DNA of 64,000 bases from Aquibium microcysteis. Lineage in GTDB: Bacteria; Pseudomonadota; Alphaproteobacteria; Rhizobiales; Rhizobiaceae. The translations under genes and the position numbers were made by a program. Location: contig NZ_CP061080.1 of the NCBI RefSeq assembly GCF_014495845.1, positions 2,345,001 through 2,409,000 of the forward strand, read 5' to 3'. Below the pieces are notes generated by a model. That model saw only the letters and a program-made list of their open reading frames with translations. It had not been told where the DNA came from and did no database searches. Below, piece by piece: positions 26,183 to 35,978 of the stretch (within the stretch, counting starts at the first letter, position 1; every line of letters starts with the position of its first letter).

Positions 26183-26785
26183 TCAAGGACCCGCTGAAAT
26201 CTGGCGCCACAGGCTGGCCGGCTCGAAATCGATGCGCCGCTCCAGCCAGGACATGACGTCCAGCGGATGCGCGACGATCAGATCGACGTCCGCTCGACGA
26301 TGTCGCAGGGCATGCAACTGCCTCGGACCCGCGGATGTCGCCACGATGCGCGTATCGACCCGTAGCGATTCCTTGGTCCGGAAATCCTTGAGATTGTCCG
26401 TCACGACGAGATGCGCGCGCGCGGCGAATGCCGTTGCAGGGACACCCGCATCCTCGACATCGGCGATCGCGAACTGTTCACGTCCGCCGAGCAGCAGATA
26501 GGGATCGAGTTCCTCGGGTCCGTGCTTCATGATGTCCCTCACGGCTTCGGAATAGGCCTGGGCGTTGACGGATGACGCCTCCAGGCGTCCGAGCACTTGC
26601 TCGAGGGTATCGAGCATATCGAGTGAGACGATGAGTTGGACCTCACGCCCCCCGTCTCCCCATCGTCCATTGGCAATCATGGAGACGATCCGCTGCGCCG
26701 TGGTGCCCCTTCGCCCCCGGCCGGTCGCCATCAGATTCGCGACCCAGATGTTGACGTCGAGAAGAACCCACAGGGGCGCGCTCAT
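26183..26785 (-). CDS. PIN-domain protein, putative toxin
   Basis: 200-aa PIN-like protein. The first strand WVLLDVNIWVANL carries the leading Asp, a mid-protein GREQFAIADVEDAGVPATAFAARAHLVVTDNLKDF supplies the later acidic residues and the TDN motif. It is longer than a typical VapC (about 130 aa), with an extra C-terminal segment. Its ATG overlaps the stop of the upstream ribbon-helix-helix-like gene (ATGA), the usual toxin-antitoxin layout. Likely a site-specific RNase, by family analogy. Confidence 0.8.
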   Translation of the reverse strand: MSAPLWVLLDVNIWVANLMATGRGRRGTTAQRIVSMIANGRWGDGGREVQLIVSLDMLDTLEQVLGRLEASSVNAQAYSEAVRDIMKHGPEELDPYLLLGGREQFAIADVEDAGVPATAFAARAHLVVTDNLKDFRTKESLRVDTRIVATSAGPRQLHALRHRRADVDLIVAHPLDVMSWLERRIDFEPASLWRQISAGP

Positions 26786-27147
26786 GGACGGGGCTTTATC
26801 TGCCTCGTGGCTTCGGTCAGTCGCGTCGCCTCCTCCAGGAGGTCGATCTCATCGGTCGTGTGCTCCAGGCTCGCGAAAAGCTGCTCATCGGCGAGGCGCT
26901 CCATCGCCGTTTCCAGACGCAGCCTGGAGACCGCCGCCATGATCACCCGCGACAGCCGTCTGATCCCTTCGGCATCCTGTCGCGACTGAAGTTCGAGCAG
27001 CGTATCGCGCACGTCTTTGGGGAGACCCGTAAACACCATCAGCGCGCTGGAAACGATGTTCGAGACGGACCGGTTCTCCCTTTCGGCGACCATCCGGACC
27101 TTCTGTGCCATCTTGTCGTCGATGTTGGTCGAGAGCGTCGTCGCCAT
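26782..27147 (-). CDS. ribbon-helix-helix-like putative antitoxin
   Basis: 121-aa protein. The first 50 residues (MATTLSTNIDDKMAQKVRMV, AERENRSVSNIVSSAL) look like a CopG/RHH DNA-binding domain, the rest (about 60-121) is helical and acidic and could wrap the PIN partner. The start at 27147 fits the RHH fold; the frame is open to 27240. Two CTATAG palindromes 19 bp apart lie just upstream and could be an autoregulatory site. Confidence 0.78.
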   Translation of the reverse strand: MATTLSTNIDDKMAQKVRMVAERENRSVSNIVSSALMVFTGLPKDVRDTLLELQSRQDAEGIRRLSRVIMAAVSRLRLETAMERLADEQLFASLEHTTDEIDLLEEATRLTEATRQIKPRP

Positions 27148-27157
27148 TACAGCCGTC

Positions 27158-27182
27158 CTATAGAAACACACCATATCTATAG
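27158..27182 (-). promoter_or_regulatory. paired CTATAG boxes upstream of the antitoxin gene
   Basis: The self-complementary hexamer CTATAG occurs at 27158-27163 and 27177-27182, centres 19 bp apart (about two helical turns), in an AT-rich gap 11 bp before the antitoxin start. RHH antitoxins commonly bind such paired sites. The right-hand box also overlaps a TATAGAT -10-like sequence. Confidence 0.5.
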
Positions 27183-27381
27183 CGGCGAGAGCGCGGATCG
27201 GCAAGCAAGCCGTCGCTGTGCTGCCAGCACGCCCGCCCAACCCGCATCATCCCCCTTGCCATCCCCCCCTCTCCCGTGCGACCAGCGCGCCCTCATGCAC
27301 GGGGGCGTTCGCGCCCTCCCCGCTCCGGGACGCCGCGCGTCCCTGCCAGCAAGACAGATCAGACAAAAGAAGGACGCTGCC

Positions 27382-28671
27382 ATGGCACGCGCGCTCGGGC
27401 TCGATTTCGGCACGACCAACTCGGTCCTCGCCCTCGCGGATCCGGGCGGCGCGACGCACTCGCTGCCCTTCACCTCGCCCGCCGGCACCACCGACACCAT
27501 GCGCACCGCGCTCGCCTACATGAAGCAGGGCCGCTCGACGCAGGATCTCGCCGTCGAAGCCGGTCAGGCGGCGATCCGCCTGTTCATCGACCACCCGGGC
27601 GACTGCCGCTTCCTGCAGTCGATCAAGACCTTCGCCGCCAGCGCCGCCTTCCAGGCCACCACGGTCTTCGCGAAGCGCCAGCAGTTCGAGGACCTGATGG
27701 AGACCTTCCTGCGGCGCCTCGAAGCCTATGCCGGCGACGGCTGGCCCTCCGACATCTCGCGCCTCGTCGTCGGCCGGCCCGTCCGCTTCGCCGGGTCCAA
27801 TCCCAACGAGGACCTCGCCCTCGAACGCTACCAGGCCGCGCTCACCCGTTTCGGCTTCTCAGAGATCCACTACGTCTACGAACCTGTGGCCGCCGCCTAC
27901 TGGTTCGCCCAGTCGTTGACCCGCGACGCCACCGTGCTGGTCGCCGATTTCGGCGGCGGCACCACCGACTATTCGCTGATCCGCTTCGAGCGCCACGCGG
28001 GCGAACTCAGCGCCGTCCCGATCGGCCATTCCGGCGTCGGCATCGCCGGCGATCATTTCGACTACCGGCTGATCGACAACCTCGTCGCGCCCGAGATCGG
28101 CAAGGGCAGCCAGTTCAGGAGCTTCGGCAAGCTGCTCGATCTGCCGGCGAGCTACTTCGCCAGTTTCGGCCGCTGGAACCAGCTGTCGATCTTCAAGACC
28201 ACGCGCGAGTTCCAGGACCTGAAGTCGCTCATCCGCCACGCCGTCGAGCCCGACAGGCTGCAGCTCTTCGTCGACCTGATCGAGTATGACGAGGGCTATC
28301 CGCTCTACCAGGCGATCTCGGCCACCAAGATGGCGCTGTCGCAGGCCGAGGAGGCCGAGTTCCATTTCGCGCCGCTCGGCGCCGCCGGCCGCAAGACCGT
28401 CCGCCGCGCCGATTTCGAGGCCTGGATCGCCGACGACCTCGCCCGCATCGAAGCCGCGCTCGACGAGGTGCTGGACACGACGAACACCCCCGCCGACGGC
28501 GTCGACAAGGTCTTCCTCACCGGCGGCACCTCCTTCGTGCCCGCCGTGCGGAACATCTTCGAGCGCCGCTTCGACGCCGGCCGCATCGAGAGCGGCGGCG
28601 AGCTTCTCTCCATCGCCCACGGTCTCGCCCTCATCGGCGAGAGCGGCGACGTCGCCCGCTGGGCGGCTTGA
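27382..28671 (+). CDS. Hsp70-family protein (YegD-like)
   Basis: 429-aa protein with an actin-like ATPase fold but no DnaK-type substrate-binding domain. Phosphate-1 loop: LGLDFGTTNSVLAL; phosphate-2: VLVADFGGGTTDYSLIRFE; adenosine motif: VFLTGGTSFVPAVRNIFE. The EPVAAAYWFAQSL connecting helix is present. Function of YegD-type proteins is unsettled. Start at 27382 follows an AGAAGGA site. Transcribed alone; divergent from the antitoxin/PIN pair. Confidence 0.9.
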   Translation: MARALGLDFGTTNSVLALADPGGATHSLPFTSPAGTTDTMRTALAYMKQGRSTQDLAVEAGQAAIRLFIDHPGDCRFLQSIKTFAASAAFQATTVFAKRQQFEDLMETFLRRLEAYAGDGWPSDISRLVVGRPVRFAGSNPNEDLALERYQAALTRFGFSEIHYVYEPVAAAYWFAQSLTRDATVLVADFGGGTTDYSLIRFERHAGELSAVPIGHSGVGIAGDHFDYRLIDNLVAPEIGKGSQFRSFGKLLDLPASYFASFGRWNQLSIFKTTREFQDLKSLIRHAVEPDRLQLFVDLIEYDEGYPLYQAISATKMALSQAEEAEFHFAPLGAAGRKTVRRADFEAWIADDLARIEAALDEVLDTTNTPADGVDKVFLTGGTSFVPAVRNIFERRFDAGRIESGGELLSIAHGLALIGESGDVARWAA

Positions 28672-28821
28672 CCCCGCGGCGGCGGCCGGCGGTCGATCGG
28701 CCGATCAACCGGCCTTGATCCACCGCTCAGCATTTTTGGCTTGATCGGCCTGCCCCCTTTCGGCCATCACTCGCGCGCCGACGCCGGATCGGCCGCAAGT
28801 AGCCTTCAAGAGGACACCCCG

Positions 28822-30195
28822 ATGGCGCGCGACACGACCGATTCCAGCCCGATCGAGGGGCTCGACGACCTGGTCGCCCACATGGCCGCCGGCAACAAGC
28901 CGAAGGACCAGTGGCGGATCGGCACCGAGCACGAGAAATTCCCCTTCTACGTCGACGGCAACGCGCCCGTGCCCTACGAGGGCCCGCGCGGCATCAAGGC
29001 CCTGCTCGACGGCATGCAGAAGACGCTCGGCTGGGAGCCGATCATGGACGCGGGCAACATCATCGGCCTCGTCGAGCCGACCGGCCAGGGCGCCATCTCG
29101 CTCGAGCCGGGCGGCCAGTTCGAACTCTCCGGCGCGCCGCTGGAGACGATCCACCAGACCTGCCGCGAGGGCAACGCGCATCTGGCCCAGTTGCGCGAGA
29201 TCGCCGAGCCGCTCGGCATCCGCTTCCTCGGCCTCGGCGGCAGCCCGAAATGGTCGCTCGCCCAGACCCCGCGCATGCCGAAGTCGCGCTACGACATCAT
29301 GACCGCCTACATGCCCAAGGTCGGCCGGCACGGTCTCGACATGATGTACCGCACCTGCACCATCCAGGTGAACCTCGACTTCTCGTCGGAAGCCGACATG
29401 CGCCGCAAGATGCAGGTGTCGCTGCGCCTGCAGCCGCTGTCGACCGCACTCTTCGCCAACTCGCCCTTCACCGAGGGCCGGCCGAACGGGCTCAAGTCCT
29501 GGCGCGGCGAGATCTGGCGCGACACCGACAACCAGCGCTCGGGCCTGCTGCCCTTCTGCTTCTCGCCCGATTTCGGCTTCGCCGACTACGTCGAGTGGGC
29601 GCTCGACGTGCCGATGTACTTCGTCATCCGCGACGGCCGCTACCACGACTGCACCCACGTCACCTTCCGCCAGTTCATGGACGGCGCGCTGCGCAATTCC
29701 GTGCCCGACGGGCTGCCCACCATGGGCGACTGGGCCAACCACCTGTCGACGCTCTTCCCCGACGTGCGGCTGAAGCGCTTTCTGGAAATGCGCGGCGCCG
29801 ACGGCGGCCCGTGGCGGCGCATCTGCGCGCTGCCGGCCTTCTGGGTCGGCCTCCTCTACGACGACGAGGCGCTCGACGCCGCCGACGCCCTGACCCGCTC
29901 CTGGACCTACGAGGACGTGCTGGCGATGCGCGACGCCGTTCCGGCGCAAGGCATCGACATGCCCTTCGGTTCCGGCACCCTGCGCGACGTCGCCCGCGAG
30001 GTGCTGGCCATCTCGCGCCTCGGCCTGAAGAACCGCAGGCGCCTCAACCGCGACGGCTACGACGAGAGCACCTTCCTCTCCACCCTCGACGAGGTCGTCG
30101 CCCGCGGCACCACCTCCGCCGACGAGATGCTCACCGCCTACCACACCCGCTGGGGCGGCTCCATCGAGCCGGCCTTCATGGAATATGCGTATTGA
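28822..30195 (+). CDS. gshA: glutamate-cysteine ligase
   Basis: 457-aa enzyme of the alphaproteobacterial/plant GCS2 type that makes gamma-glutamylcysteine, the first step of glutathione synthesis. Key blocks: QWRIGTEHEKFPF, GQGAISLEPGGQFELSGAPLETIHQTC, KSRYDIMTAYMPKVG, MYRTCTIQVNLDF and ALFANSPFTEGRPNG. The ATG at 28822 has AGAGGAC upstream; the open frame starts 81 nt earlier. It is the last gene before a block of palindromic repeats and appears to be transcribed alone. Confidence 0.94.
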   Translation: MARDTTDSSPIEGLDDLVAHMAAGNKPKDQWRIGTEHEKFPFYVDGNAPVPYEGPRGIKALLDGMQKTLGWEPIMDAGNIIGLVEPTGQGAISLEPGGQFELSGAPLETIHQTCREGNAHLAQLREIAEPLGIRFLGLGGSPKWSLAQTPRMPKSRYDIMTAYMPKVGRHGLDMMYRTCTIQVNLDFSSEADMRRKMQVSLRLQPLSTALFANSPFTEGRPNGLKSWRGEIWRDTDNQRSGLLPFCFSPDFGFADYVEWALDVPMYFVIRDGRYHDCTHVTFRQFMDGALRNSVPDGLPTMGDWANHLSTLFPDVRLKRFLEMRGADGGPWRRICALPAFWVGLLYDDEALDAADALTRSWTYEDVLAMRDAVPAQGIDMPFGSGTLRDVAREVLAISRLGLKNRRRLNRDGYDESTFLSTLDEVVARGTTSADEMLTAYHTRWGGSIEPAFMEYAY

Positions 30196-30239
30196 GGGCA
30201 GCGACGCCCGTACCTTGATCGCTCCGACACCCCTTCGAG

Positions 30240-30865
30240 TGTCATTCCGGAAGGCGAGCCGCGCGGAGCGCGGCAGAGTCTGTCCGGAATCCATTCCGTG
30301 ATGCCGAAGGTGTCGCCCCCTGCCGCGCAGGCCGCGGAACAGATTCCGGCTCCGGGTGCCTCCGCTTCGCTCGGCGCACGGTCCGGAATGACGCGCCCGG
30401 AGGGCGCTGCGTCCGTGCTTCGCCCTTTGCCGTGGCCCCGCTTCCCCCGTTGCGGCGCCCCTTCTCCTTCGTCATCCCGGGCGAAGCGGAGGCGCAGACC
30501 CCGGATCCATGCCTCGGCGTTCGTCAAGAGGCGGGACGACGGAGAACGGCGGCCGCGTCCCGGCGCTCCGTCGACGTCACGCTTGCCTGCGATGGCGAGG
30601 CATGGATCCCGGATACGTCGTCCTTCGCTGCGCTCGGACGTCGTTCCGGGATGACGAAGGCGGTGGAGGCCAGGCCGGGCGAGGCAGGTCTGTGCGGTTA
30701 CCGCCTTGGGACAGCGGGGTCCCCCCCTCCGCCTCGCTGCGCTCGACACCTCCCCCCACTGCGTGGGGTTGGAGGATGAGCGTCGGCGCTGGTGGCGGGC
30801 TATCCTCCACCCCACGAAGTGGGGGCGGAGGTGGCGTCGCGAAGCGACGACGGAGGGGGGGAGCG
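30240..30865. repeat. cluster of dispersed palindromic modules, mixed orientations
   Basis: No gene is supported between gshA and 31065. Modules seen: a GTCATTCCGGAAGGCGAGCC...GTCCGGAATCC pair (30240-30390), a CGTCATCCCGGGCGAAG...CCCCGGATCCATGCC module (about 30470), an inverted copy of the 39.3-kb type (30596-30660), then CCCTCCGCCTCGCTGCGC...CCCACTGCGTGGGG (30718-30776) and its mirror (30803-30862). The inverted copy ends in GTTCCGGGATGACGAAGG, a perfect copy of the IS110 target in the other direction. Confidence 0.85.
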
Positions 30866-31064
30866 AGGCCGGAGGACGAGGCCACGTCCGCGGAGCGGCA
30901 CCGGCGGAGGGACGGCGCCACGCGCCTCGTCGTGGACCGGATGGCTCGGACGGTGAACGCCGAACCGGTCGCCGGATACCGCTCTGGGCAATTCCCCGTC
31001 ACGGTGGCATGATCCCGAACGACATATTCGCGCCGCTTCGCCGGCCCGCCACGGAGACCCCGCC

Positions 31065-31949
31065 ATGCTGCCCCTTTCCGACATGCTGGCCGCGCAGAAC
31101 GGCCTCGCGATGGAGGCGCTGCAGCGTCAGTTCAGCCTGACGCAGCAGCAGACGAGCCAGGTGGTGCAGGCGCTGCTGCCGGCGTTCTCGACCGGGCTGA
31201 AGCACAACGTGGCCGATCCCTACGGCGTCGGCACCTTCCTGCAGACGCTGGCGGCGGGCAATCACGCACAGTTCTTCGACAACCCGATGTCCGCCTTCAC
31301 GCCGGGCGGCCAGGCGGCCGGCAACGACGTGCTCAGCCGGATCTTCGGCTCCAAGGACCTGTCGCGCGCCGTCGCCGCGCATGCCGCCACCGCCACGGGC
31401 ATCGGCCAGGAGATCATCAAGCAGATGCTGCCGGCCATCGCCGCCATGATCATGGGCGGCCTGTTCAAGCAGGCGTCGGGCCAGCTCGGAGCCGGCGTCC
31501 AGCCCAATTTCGGCACGGCCGGGCTCGGCGGCGCCACCAATCCGATGGGCGCCGTCCTGGCCGAGATGATGCGCCAGGCCGGCGCGCTGTCGGGCGGCCA
31601 GCCGCAGCAGCCCGACCCGATGGCCAACCCTTTCGGCAGGATGATGCAGGACATGTTCGGCGGCGCCCAGCCGGCGGCGAAGAAGGCGCCGGAGCCCGCC
31701 CCCGGGAACCCGTTCGATCCCTTCGGCCAGAATCCCTTCGGCAAGATGATGGGGGACATGATCGGCGCCTGGCAGCCGAAGCCGGAACCGGAGCCCGCGC
31801 CGACCAACCCTTCCGGCCGCCCGCGCACGCCCTGGGACGATCTCTTCGGCGAGATGTTCGAGACCGGCGCCAAGCAGCGCGACGAGGTCCAGAAGACCAT
31901 GGAAAGCGTCGTCGGCGAATTCCTGAAGGGGATGAGCCGGCCGGGCTGA
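31065..31949 (+). CDS. DUF937 domain protein
   Basis: 294-aa protein whose first about 150 residues match DUF937 (LTQQQTSQVVQALLPAFSTGL, GNDVLSRIFGSKDLSRAVAAHAATATG, QEIIKQMLPAIAAMIMGGLFKQ). The rest is Pro/Gln/Gly-rich low complexity with repeated NPFG segments (about 160-260), then a charged C-terminus. Role unknown; related proteins are predicted cytoplasmic or envelope-associated. It precedes the octad-repeat gene on the same strand with a 190-bp gap, so co-expression is possible. Confidence 0.85.
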   Translation: MLPLSDMLAAQNGLAMEALQRQFSLTQQQTSQVVQALLPAFSTGLKHNVADPYGVGTFLQTLAAGNHAQFFDNPMSAFTPGGQAAGNDVLSRIFGSKDLSRAVAAHAATATGIGQEIIKQMLPAIAAMIMGGLFKQASGQLGAGVQPNFGTAGLGGATNPMGAVLAEMMRQAGALSGGQPQQPDPMANPFGRMMQDMFGGAQPAAKKAPEPAPGNPFDPFGQNPFGKMMGDMIGAWQPKPEPEPAPTNPSGRPRTPWDDLFGEMFETGAKQRDEVQKTMESVVGEFLKGMSRPG

Positions 31950-32138
31950 CACCGTCGCACAGCGTCCTCTCCTCCCCTCCTTCGCGTCCCCGCGAGAACA
32001 CAGGCTCGGGCAAGCCAGACCTCCTAGTCTGCCGGCGTCGCCGGGCCTTTCCGCTGGGATCGCCGTCCCCGCCGGGGCCGGGTGTCGCCGTTTCGCGACC
32101 GCGCGGGTCCGGGACGAAAGGCTGCGGGGGCTTGCGTC

Positions 32139-35100
32139 ATGTCCATCTCATCGCTGTCGGTCATCCAGATCCGGGCGCTGCCGGCATCCACCATCGCAAC
32201 CTGGACGGACGAAGACGTCGCCCAGCTGTCCACCGCCCAGATCCAGGCGCTGTCGTCGGGCCAGGTCGGCGCGCTGCAGCCCGACAGCGTCGCGGCACTC
32301 ACCACCACCCAGGTCGGCGCCATCGCCCCGCGCGCCATCGTCGGCTTCAGCCTGGACCAGCTCGCCGTGCTCGCCACCGACCGCATCGCCGGGCTCGGCG
32401 GCGCGCAGGTCGCGGCCCTCACCGCCTCGCAGGTCGGCGGTCTCGCCACCGCACAGGCCGAGGCGCTGACGTCGTCGCAGGTCGCCAGCATGAGTTCGCG
32501 CCAGCTCGCCGCGCTCGACCCCGAGGCGCTGCAGACCTTCTCCACCGCCGACATCGCCGCCATCCGCACCGCCGCGATCCCGGGCCTGACGGCCGACGGC
32601 ATCGCCGCGCTGAGTGCCGACCAGATCGCGGCCCTGACGCCGTCGCAGGTCGGCGCCATGAAGCCCGCCCAGGTCGCCGCCTTCACGACCGGCCAGATCG
32701 CGCTTCTCTCGACGGACCAGATCGGCGCGCTCAATTCCTCCCACGTCAAGGCGCTGAGCGCCGGGGCGGTGGCCGCCTTCTCGGCCGATCAGGTCGCCGC
32801 GCTGTCCGTGCGCGCCGTGGCGGGGCTGACGGCTGCCCAGATCGGCGCGCTGTCGACCGGCCAGGTGGGCGCGCTCTCCACCGGCCAGATCGGTGCGCTC
32901 AACGCCACGCAGCTCGCCGCCTTCCCAGCCGAGGCGCTCGCCGCCTTCTCCGCCAGCGACATCGGCGCGATCCGCACCACCGCCATCGGCGGCCTCTCCG
33001 ACGAGAAGGTCGCCGCGCTCTCCGCCGAGCAGGTCGCGGGCCTGCAGCCTGCCCAGGTCGCGGCGCTGCGGCCCTCGCAGGTCGCCGCCCTGTCGACCGC
33101 GCAGGTCGGCGCGCTGACTGCCGCCCAGGTCGCGGCGCTCACGTCCCGGCAGGTCGCGGTGCTCTCCACCGAGGCGATCGCCGCCTTCTCGACGGACCAG
33201 GTGGCGGCACTCTCCGCCCGCGCGATCCCCGGCCTCACCACCGCCCAGATCGGCGCGCTCGGCATCGAGCAGGCCGACGCCCTCACCGCCGGCCAGATCG
33301 CGGCGCTCAACGCGCGCCAGATCGGCACGCTCGACGTCGCGGCGATCCAGACCTTCTCCACGACCGAGATCGCGGCGATCAACGTCACCGCGCTCGCCGG
33401 GCTGACGGCAGACGCCATCGCGGCCCTCGACGTCGGCCAGGTCGCCGCCTTCACGACCCGCCAGGTCGCAGCACTTCGCCCGGGCCAGGTCGGCGCGCTC
33501 GACGCCCAGCAGGTCGCAGCCCTCACCACCGCCCAGGTCAAGGTGATGACGGCAGCACAGGTCGCCGCGCTGCCGGCCGATGCGGTCGCCGGCCTCTCCC
33601 TGGACCAGTTCGCAGCCCTCGGCCCGAAAGCCATCCCCGGCCTCACCGCCGCCCAGCTCGCCGCCCTCGGCACCGCCCAGGTCGAGGCGCTGTCGACCGC
33701 GCAGGTCGGCGCGCTGACCGCCGCGCAGGTCGCCGCGCTCGGGGATGCGGTCGCCGAAAGCTTCACCACGCTGAAACTCGCCGCGATCAAGCCCACCGCC
33801 GTCTCCGGCCTGTCGGCCGACACCATGGCCGCGCTCTCCTCAACCCAGGTCGCCGCGCTGACGGCCGCACAGATCGCCGCGCTGAAGCCGGCCCAGGTGG
33901 CGGCGCTGCTGCCCGCGCAGGTCGAGGCGCTCGGCGCCACGCAGGTCCGCGCGCTGACCTCGTCCCAGGTCGCGGCCCTGGATGTCGAGGCGGTGGCGGC
34001 GTTCTCCACCACCCAGATCGCAGCCCTGTCTGCCGGCGCCGTCGCCGGCCTCACCACCGCCCAGATCGCCGCGCTGTCGAGCGCGCAGGCCGAGGCGCTG
34101 ACCGCCGCGCAGGTCGCCGGCCTCGGCGGCACCCAGGTCGCGGCCTTCGGCGCGGCCGAGCTTGCCACCTTCACCGCGGCCGAGATCGCCGCGATCCGCA
34201 CGACCGCCATCACCGGCCTGCCGGCCGACGCCATCGCCGCGCTCGGCGCCGACCATGTCGCCGCACTGACGAAGACACAGATCGCCGCGCTCACGTCCAC
34301 CCAGGTCGCGGCGCTGACGCCGGCGCAACTCGCCCTGCTTTCCACCACCCAGGTCGCAGCGCTCACGGCGACCCAGGTCGCCGCCGTCGACGCGCAGGCC
34401 CTGTCCGGCCTGTCGGCCGAGCAGATCGGCGCGCTCGCACCGAAGACCGTCGCCGGCCTCACCACGACCCAGGTCGCGGCCCTCACCGCAGGCCAGGTCG
34501 ACACCTTCACGCCCGCCCAGATCGCCGCGCTGTCTTCGGCCCAGGTCGGCGCCCTGGGAACGGCCGCACTGCAGACCTTCTCCTCCGCCGACATCGCCGC
34601 GATCGCCACTGCCGCGATCGCCGGCCTCTCCGCCGAGACCGTCGCAGGCCTCGCCACCGAGCAGGTCGCGGCGATGACCACCGCCCAGGTCGCCGCCCTG
34701 AAGCCGGCGCAGGTCGCGGCCCTCACGCCTGCCCAGTTCGACGCCCTGTCCACCGGACAGATCGGCGCGCTGGCCGCCGTCCAGGTCGCGGCGCTGTCCA
34801 CCGAGACCGTCGCAGCACTCGCCCCGGACCGGCTGGCCGCCCTGTCCACGAAGGGGCTCTCCGGCCTCTCCACCGATGCCATGGCCGCCCTGTCGGCGAC
34901 CCAGGTCTCCGCGCTGACGTCGACCCAGCTCGCAGCCCTCACGGCCTCGCAGGTCGGCGCCCTGTCGGGGGCGGTGCTGGAGAGCCTGAACCCCGAGACC
35001 ATCGCCGCGTTCAGCCCCGCGGGCCTCTCCGGCCTTCCCGCCGCCAGCTTCGCCGGCCTCGCCCCGACCACCATCTCGACCCTGACCACGGCACAGGTCG

Positions 35101-35975
35101 CGGCGCTGAAACCGGCGCAGGTCGCCGCCATGACGCCGGAGCAGATCGGCGCACTGACCACGGCGCAGGCCGGCGCGCTCACCGGCACGCAGTTCCTGGC
35201 GCTCGGCGCCGCGCAGATCGCCGCCTTCGCGCCGCAGCAGGTGGCGGCGCTGACGACGGGCGTCGTCTCCAGCCTGAGTGCCGCCCAGATCGGCGCGCTG
35301 TCTTCCGCCCAGATCGACGCGTTGACCACCACGCAGGTCGCGTCCCTGAAATCCGCCCAGCTCGCCGCCCTCGGCGCCGAGACGATCGCCGCCTTCTCCG
35401 CCGAGGACATCGCCGCCATCGACGCCACCGCGCTGCAGGGCCTGTCCTCCGAGACGGTCGGCGCGCTGTCGCTCGAACAGACGGCGGCGCTGCGGCCGGC
35501 CCAGATCGAGAAGCTCACCTACTACCAGCTGCGCGCCATGAGCGCGGGCCAGCTCGGCGCGCTGTCCGCCGTCCAGGTCGGCGCGCTGAGCGCGCTGCAG
35601 GTCGCCTCGCTCGGCGCCGACCGGATCGGCGCCATCACGCCGCTGCAGATCGCCGCCATCGACGTCGACGCGATCTCCGGCTTCTCGACCGCGCAGCTCT
35701 CGGCGCTCACGGCCGAGCAGGTCGAGGCCTTCACCCCGGCCCAGGTGGCGGCCATGACCGCCGAACAGATCGGCGCGCTGGAGACCGGCGACCTCGCCCA
35801 GTTCTCCGCCGACGACGTCGCCGCCATCGCCGCGACCGCCATCCCCGGCCTGTCAGCATCGCAGATCCTCGGCCTCAGCCAGGTCCAGCTGCAGGCACTG
35901 ACGTCGAGCCAGACCGCCGTGATGAGCTCCCAGCAGCTCGCCTCGATCATCGCCGCCTACGAATCCTTCGCCTGA
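32139..35975 (+). CDS. giant octapeptide-repeat protein (1278 aa)
   Basis: After about five residues the whole protein is octapeptides of form [S/T]xxQ[V/I]xAL, about 158 in succession, such as STAQIQAL and TAAQVAAL. A marker pair of octads ([S/T]xxDIAAI then xTAIxGL) recurs at nt 32538, 32946, 33354, 33762, 34170, 34578, 34986, 35394 and 35802. Each interval is exactly 408 bp, that is 136 aa or 17 octads. No signal peptide, no transmembrane helix, no Cys, and it ends SIIAAYESFA. The S/T-xx-Q start of each octad looks like a helix cap, so a solenoid is likely. ATG 32139 is preferred over the in-frame GTG at 32082. Function unknown; an extracellular or structural role is a guess. Confidence 0.9.
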   Translation: MSISSLSVIQIRALPASTIATWTDEDVAQLSTAQIQALSSGQVGALQPDSVAALTTTQVGAIAPRAIVGFSLDQLAVLATDRIAGLGGAQVAALTASQVGGLATAQAEALTSSQVASMSSRQLAALDPEALQTFSTADIAAIRTAAIPGLTADGIAALSADQIAALTPSQVGAMKPAQVAAFTTGQIALLSTDQIGALNSSHVKALSAGAVAAFSADQVAALSVRAVAGLTAAQIGALSTGQVGALSTGQIGALNATQLAAFPAEALAAFSASDIGAIRTTAIGGLSDEKVAALSAEQVAGLQPAQVAALRPSQVAALSTAQVGALTAAQVAALTSRQVAVLSTEAIAAFSTDQVAALSARAIPGLTTAQIGALGIEQADALTAGQIAALNARQIGTLDVAAIQTFSTTEIAAINVTALAGLTADAIAALDVGQVAAFTTRQVAALRPGQVGALDAQQVAALTTAQVKVMTAAQVAALPADAVAGLSLDQFAALGPKAIPGLTAAQLAALGTAQVEALSTAQVGALTAAQVAALGDAVAESFTTLKLAAIKPTAVSGLSADTMAALSSTQVAALTAAQIAALKPAQVAALLPAQVEALGATQVRALTSSQVAALDVEAVAAFSTTQIAALSAGAVAGLTTAQIAALSSAQAEALTAAQVAGLGGTQVAAFGAAELATFTAAEIAAIRTTAITGLPADAIAALGADHVAALTKTQIAALTSTQVAALTPAQLALLSTTQVAALTATQVAAVDAQALSGLSAEQIGALAPKTVAGLTTTQVAALTAGQVDTFTPAQIAALSSAQVGALGTAALQTFSSADIAAIATAAIAGLSAETVAGLATEQVAAMTTAQVAALKPAQVAALTPAQFDALSTGQIGALAAVQVAALSTETVAALAPDRLAALSTKGLSGLSTDAMAALSATQVSALTSTQLAALTASQVGALSGAVLESLNPETIAAFSPAGLSGLPAASFAGLAPTTISTLTTAQVAALKPAQVAAMTPEQIGALTTAQAGALTGTQFLALGAAQIAAFAPQQVAALTTGVVSSLSAAQIGALSSAQIDALTTTQVASLKSAQLAALGAETIAAFSAEDIAAIDATALQGLSSETVGALSLEQTAALRPAQIEKLTYYQLRAMSAGQLGALSAVQVGALSALQVASLGADRIGAITPLQIAAIDVDAISGFSTAQLSALTAEQVEAFTPAQVAAMTAEQIGALETGDLAQFSADDVAAIAATAIPGLSASQILGLSQVQLQALTSSQTAVMSSQQLASIIAAYESFA

Positions 35976-35978
35976 CCC

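Noticed and set aside
32139..35975. TAL-effector-like DNA-binding repeats, since many octads read LTxxQVxAL
   Set aside because: TAL repeats are 33-35 residues with a variable residue pair; here the period is 8 aa with a 136-aa super-period and no such pairs.
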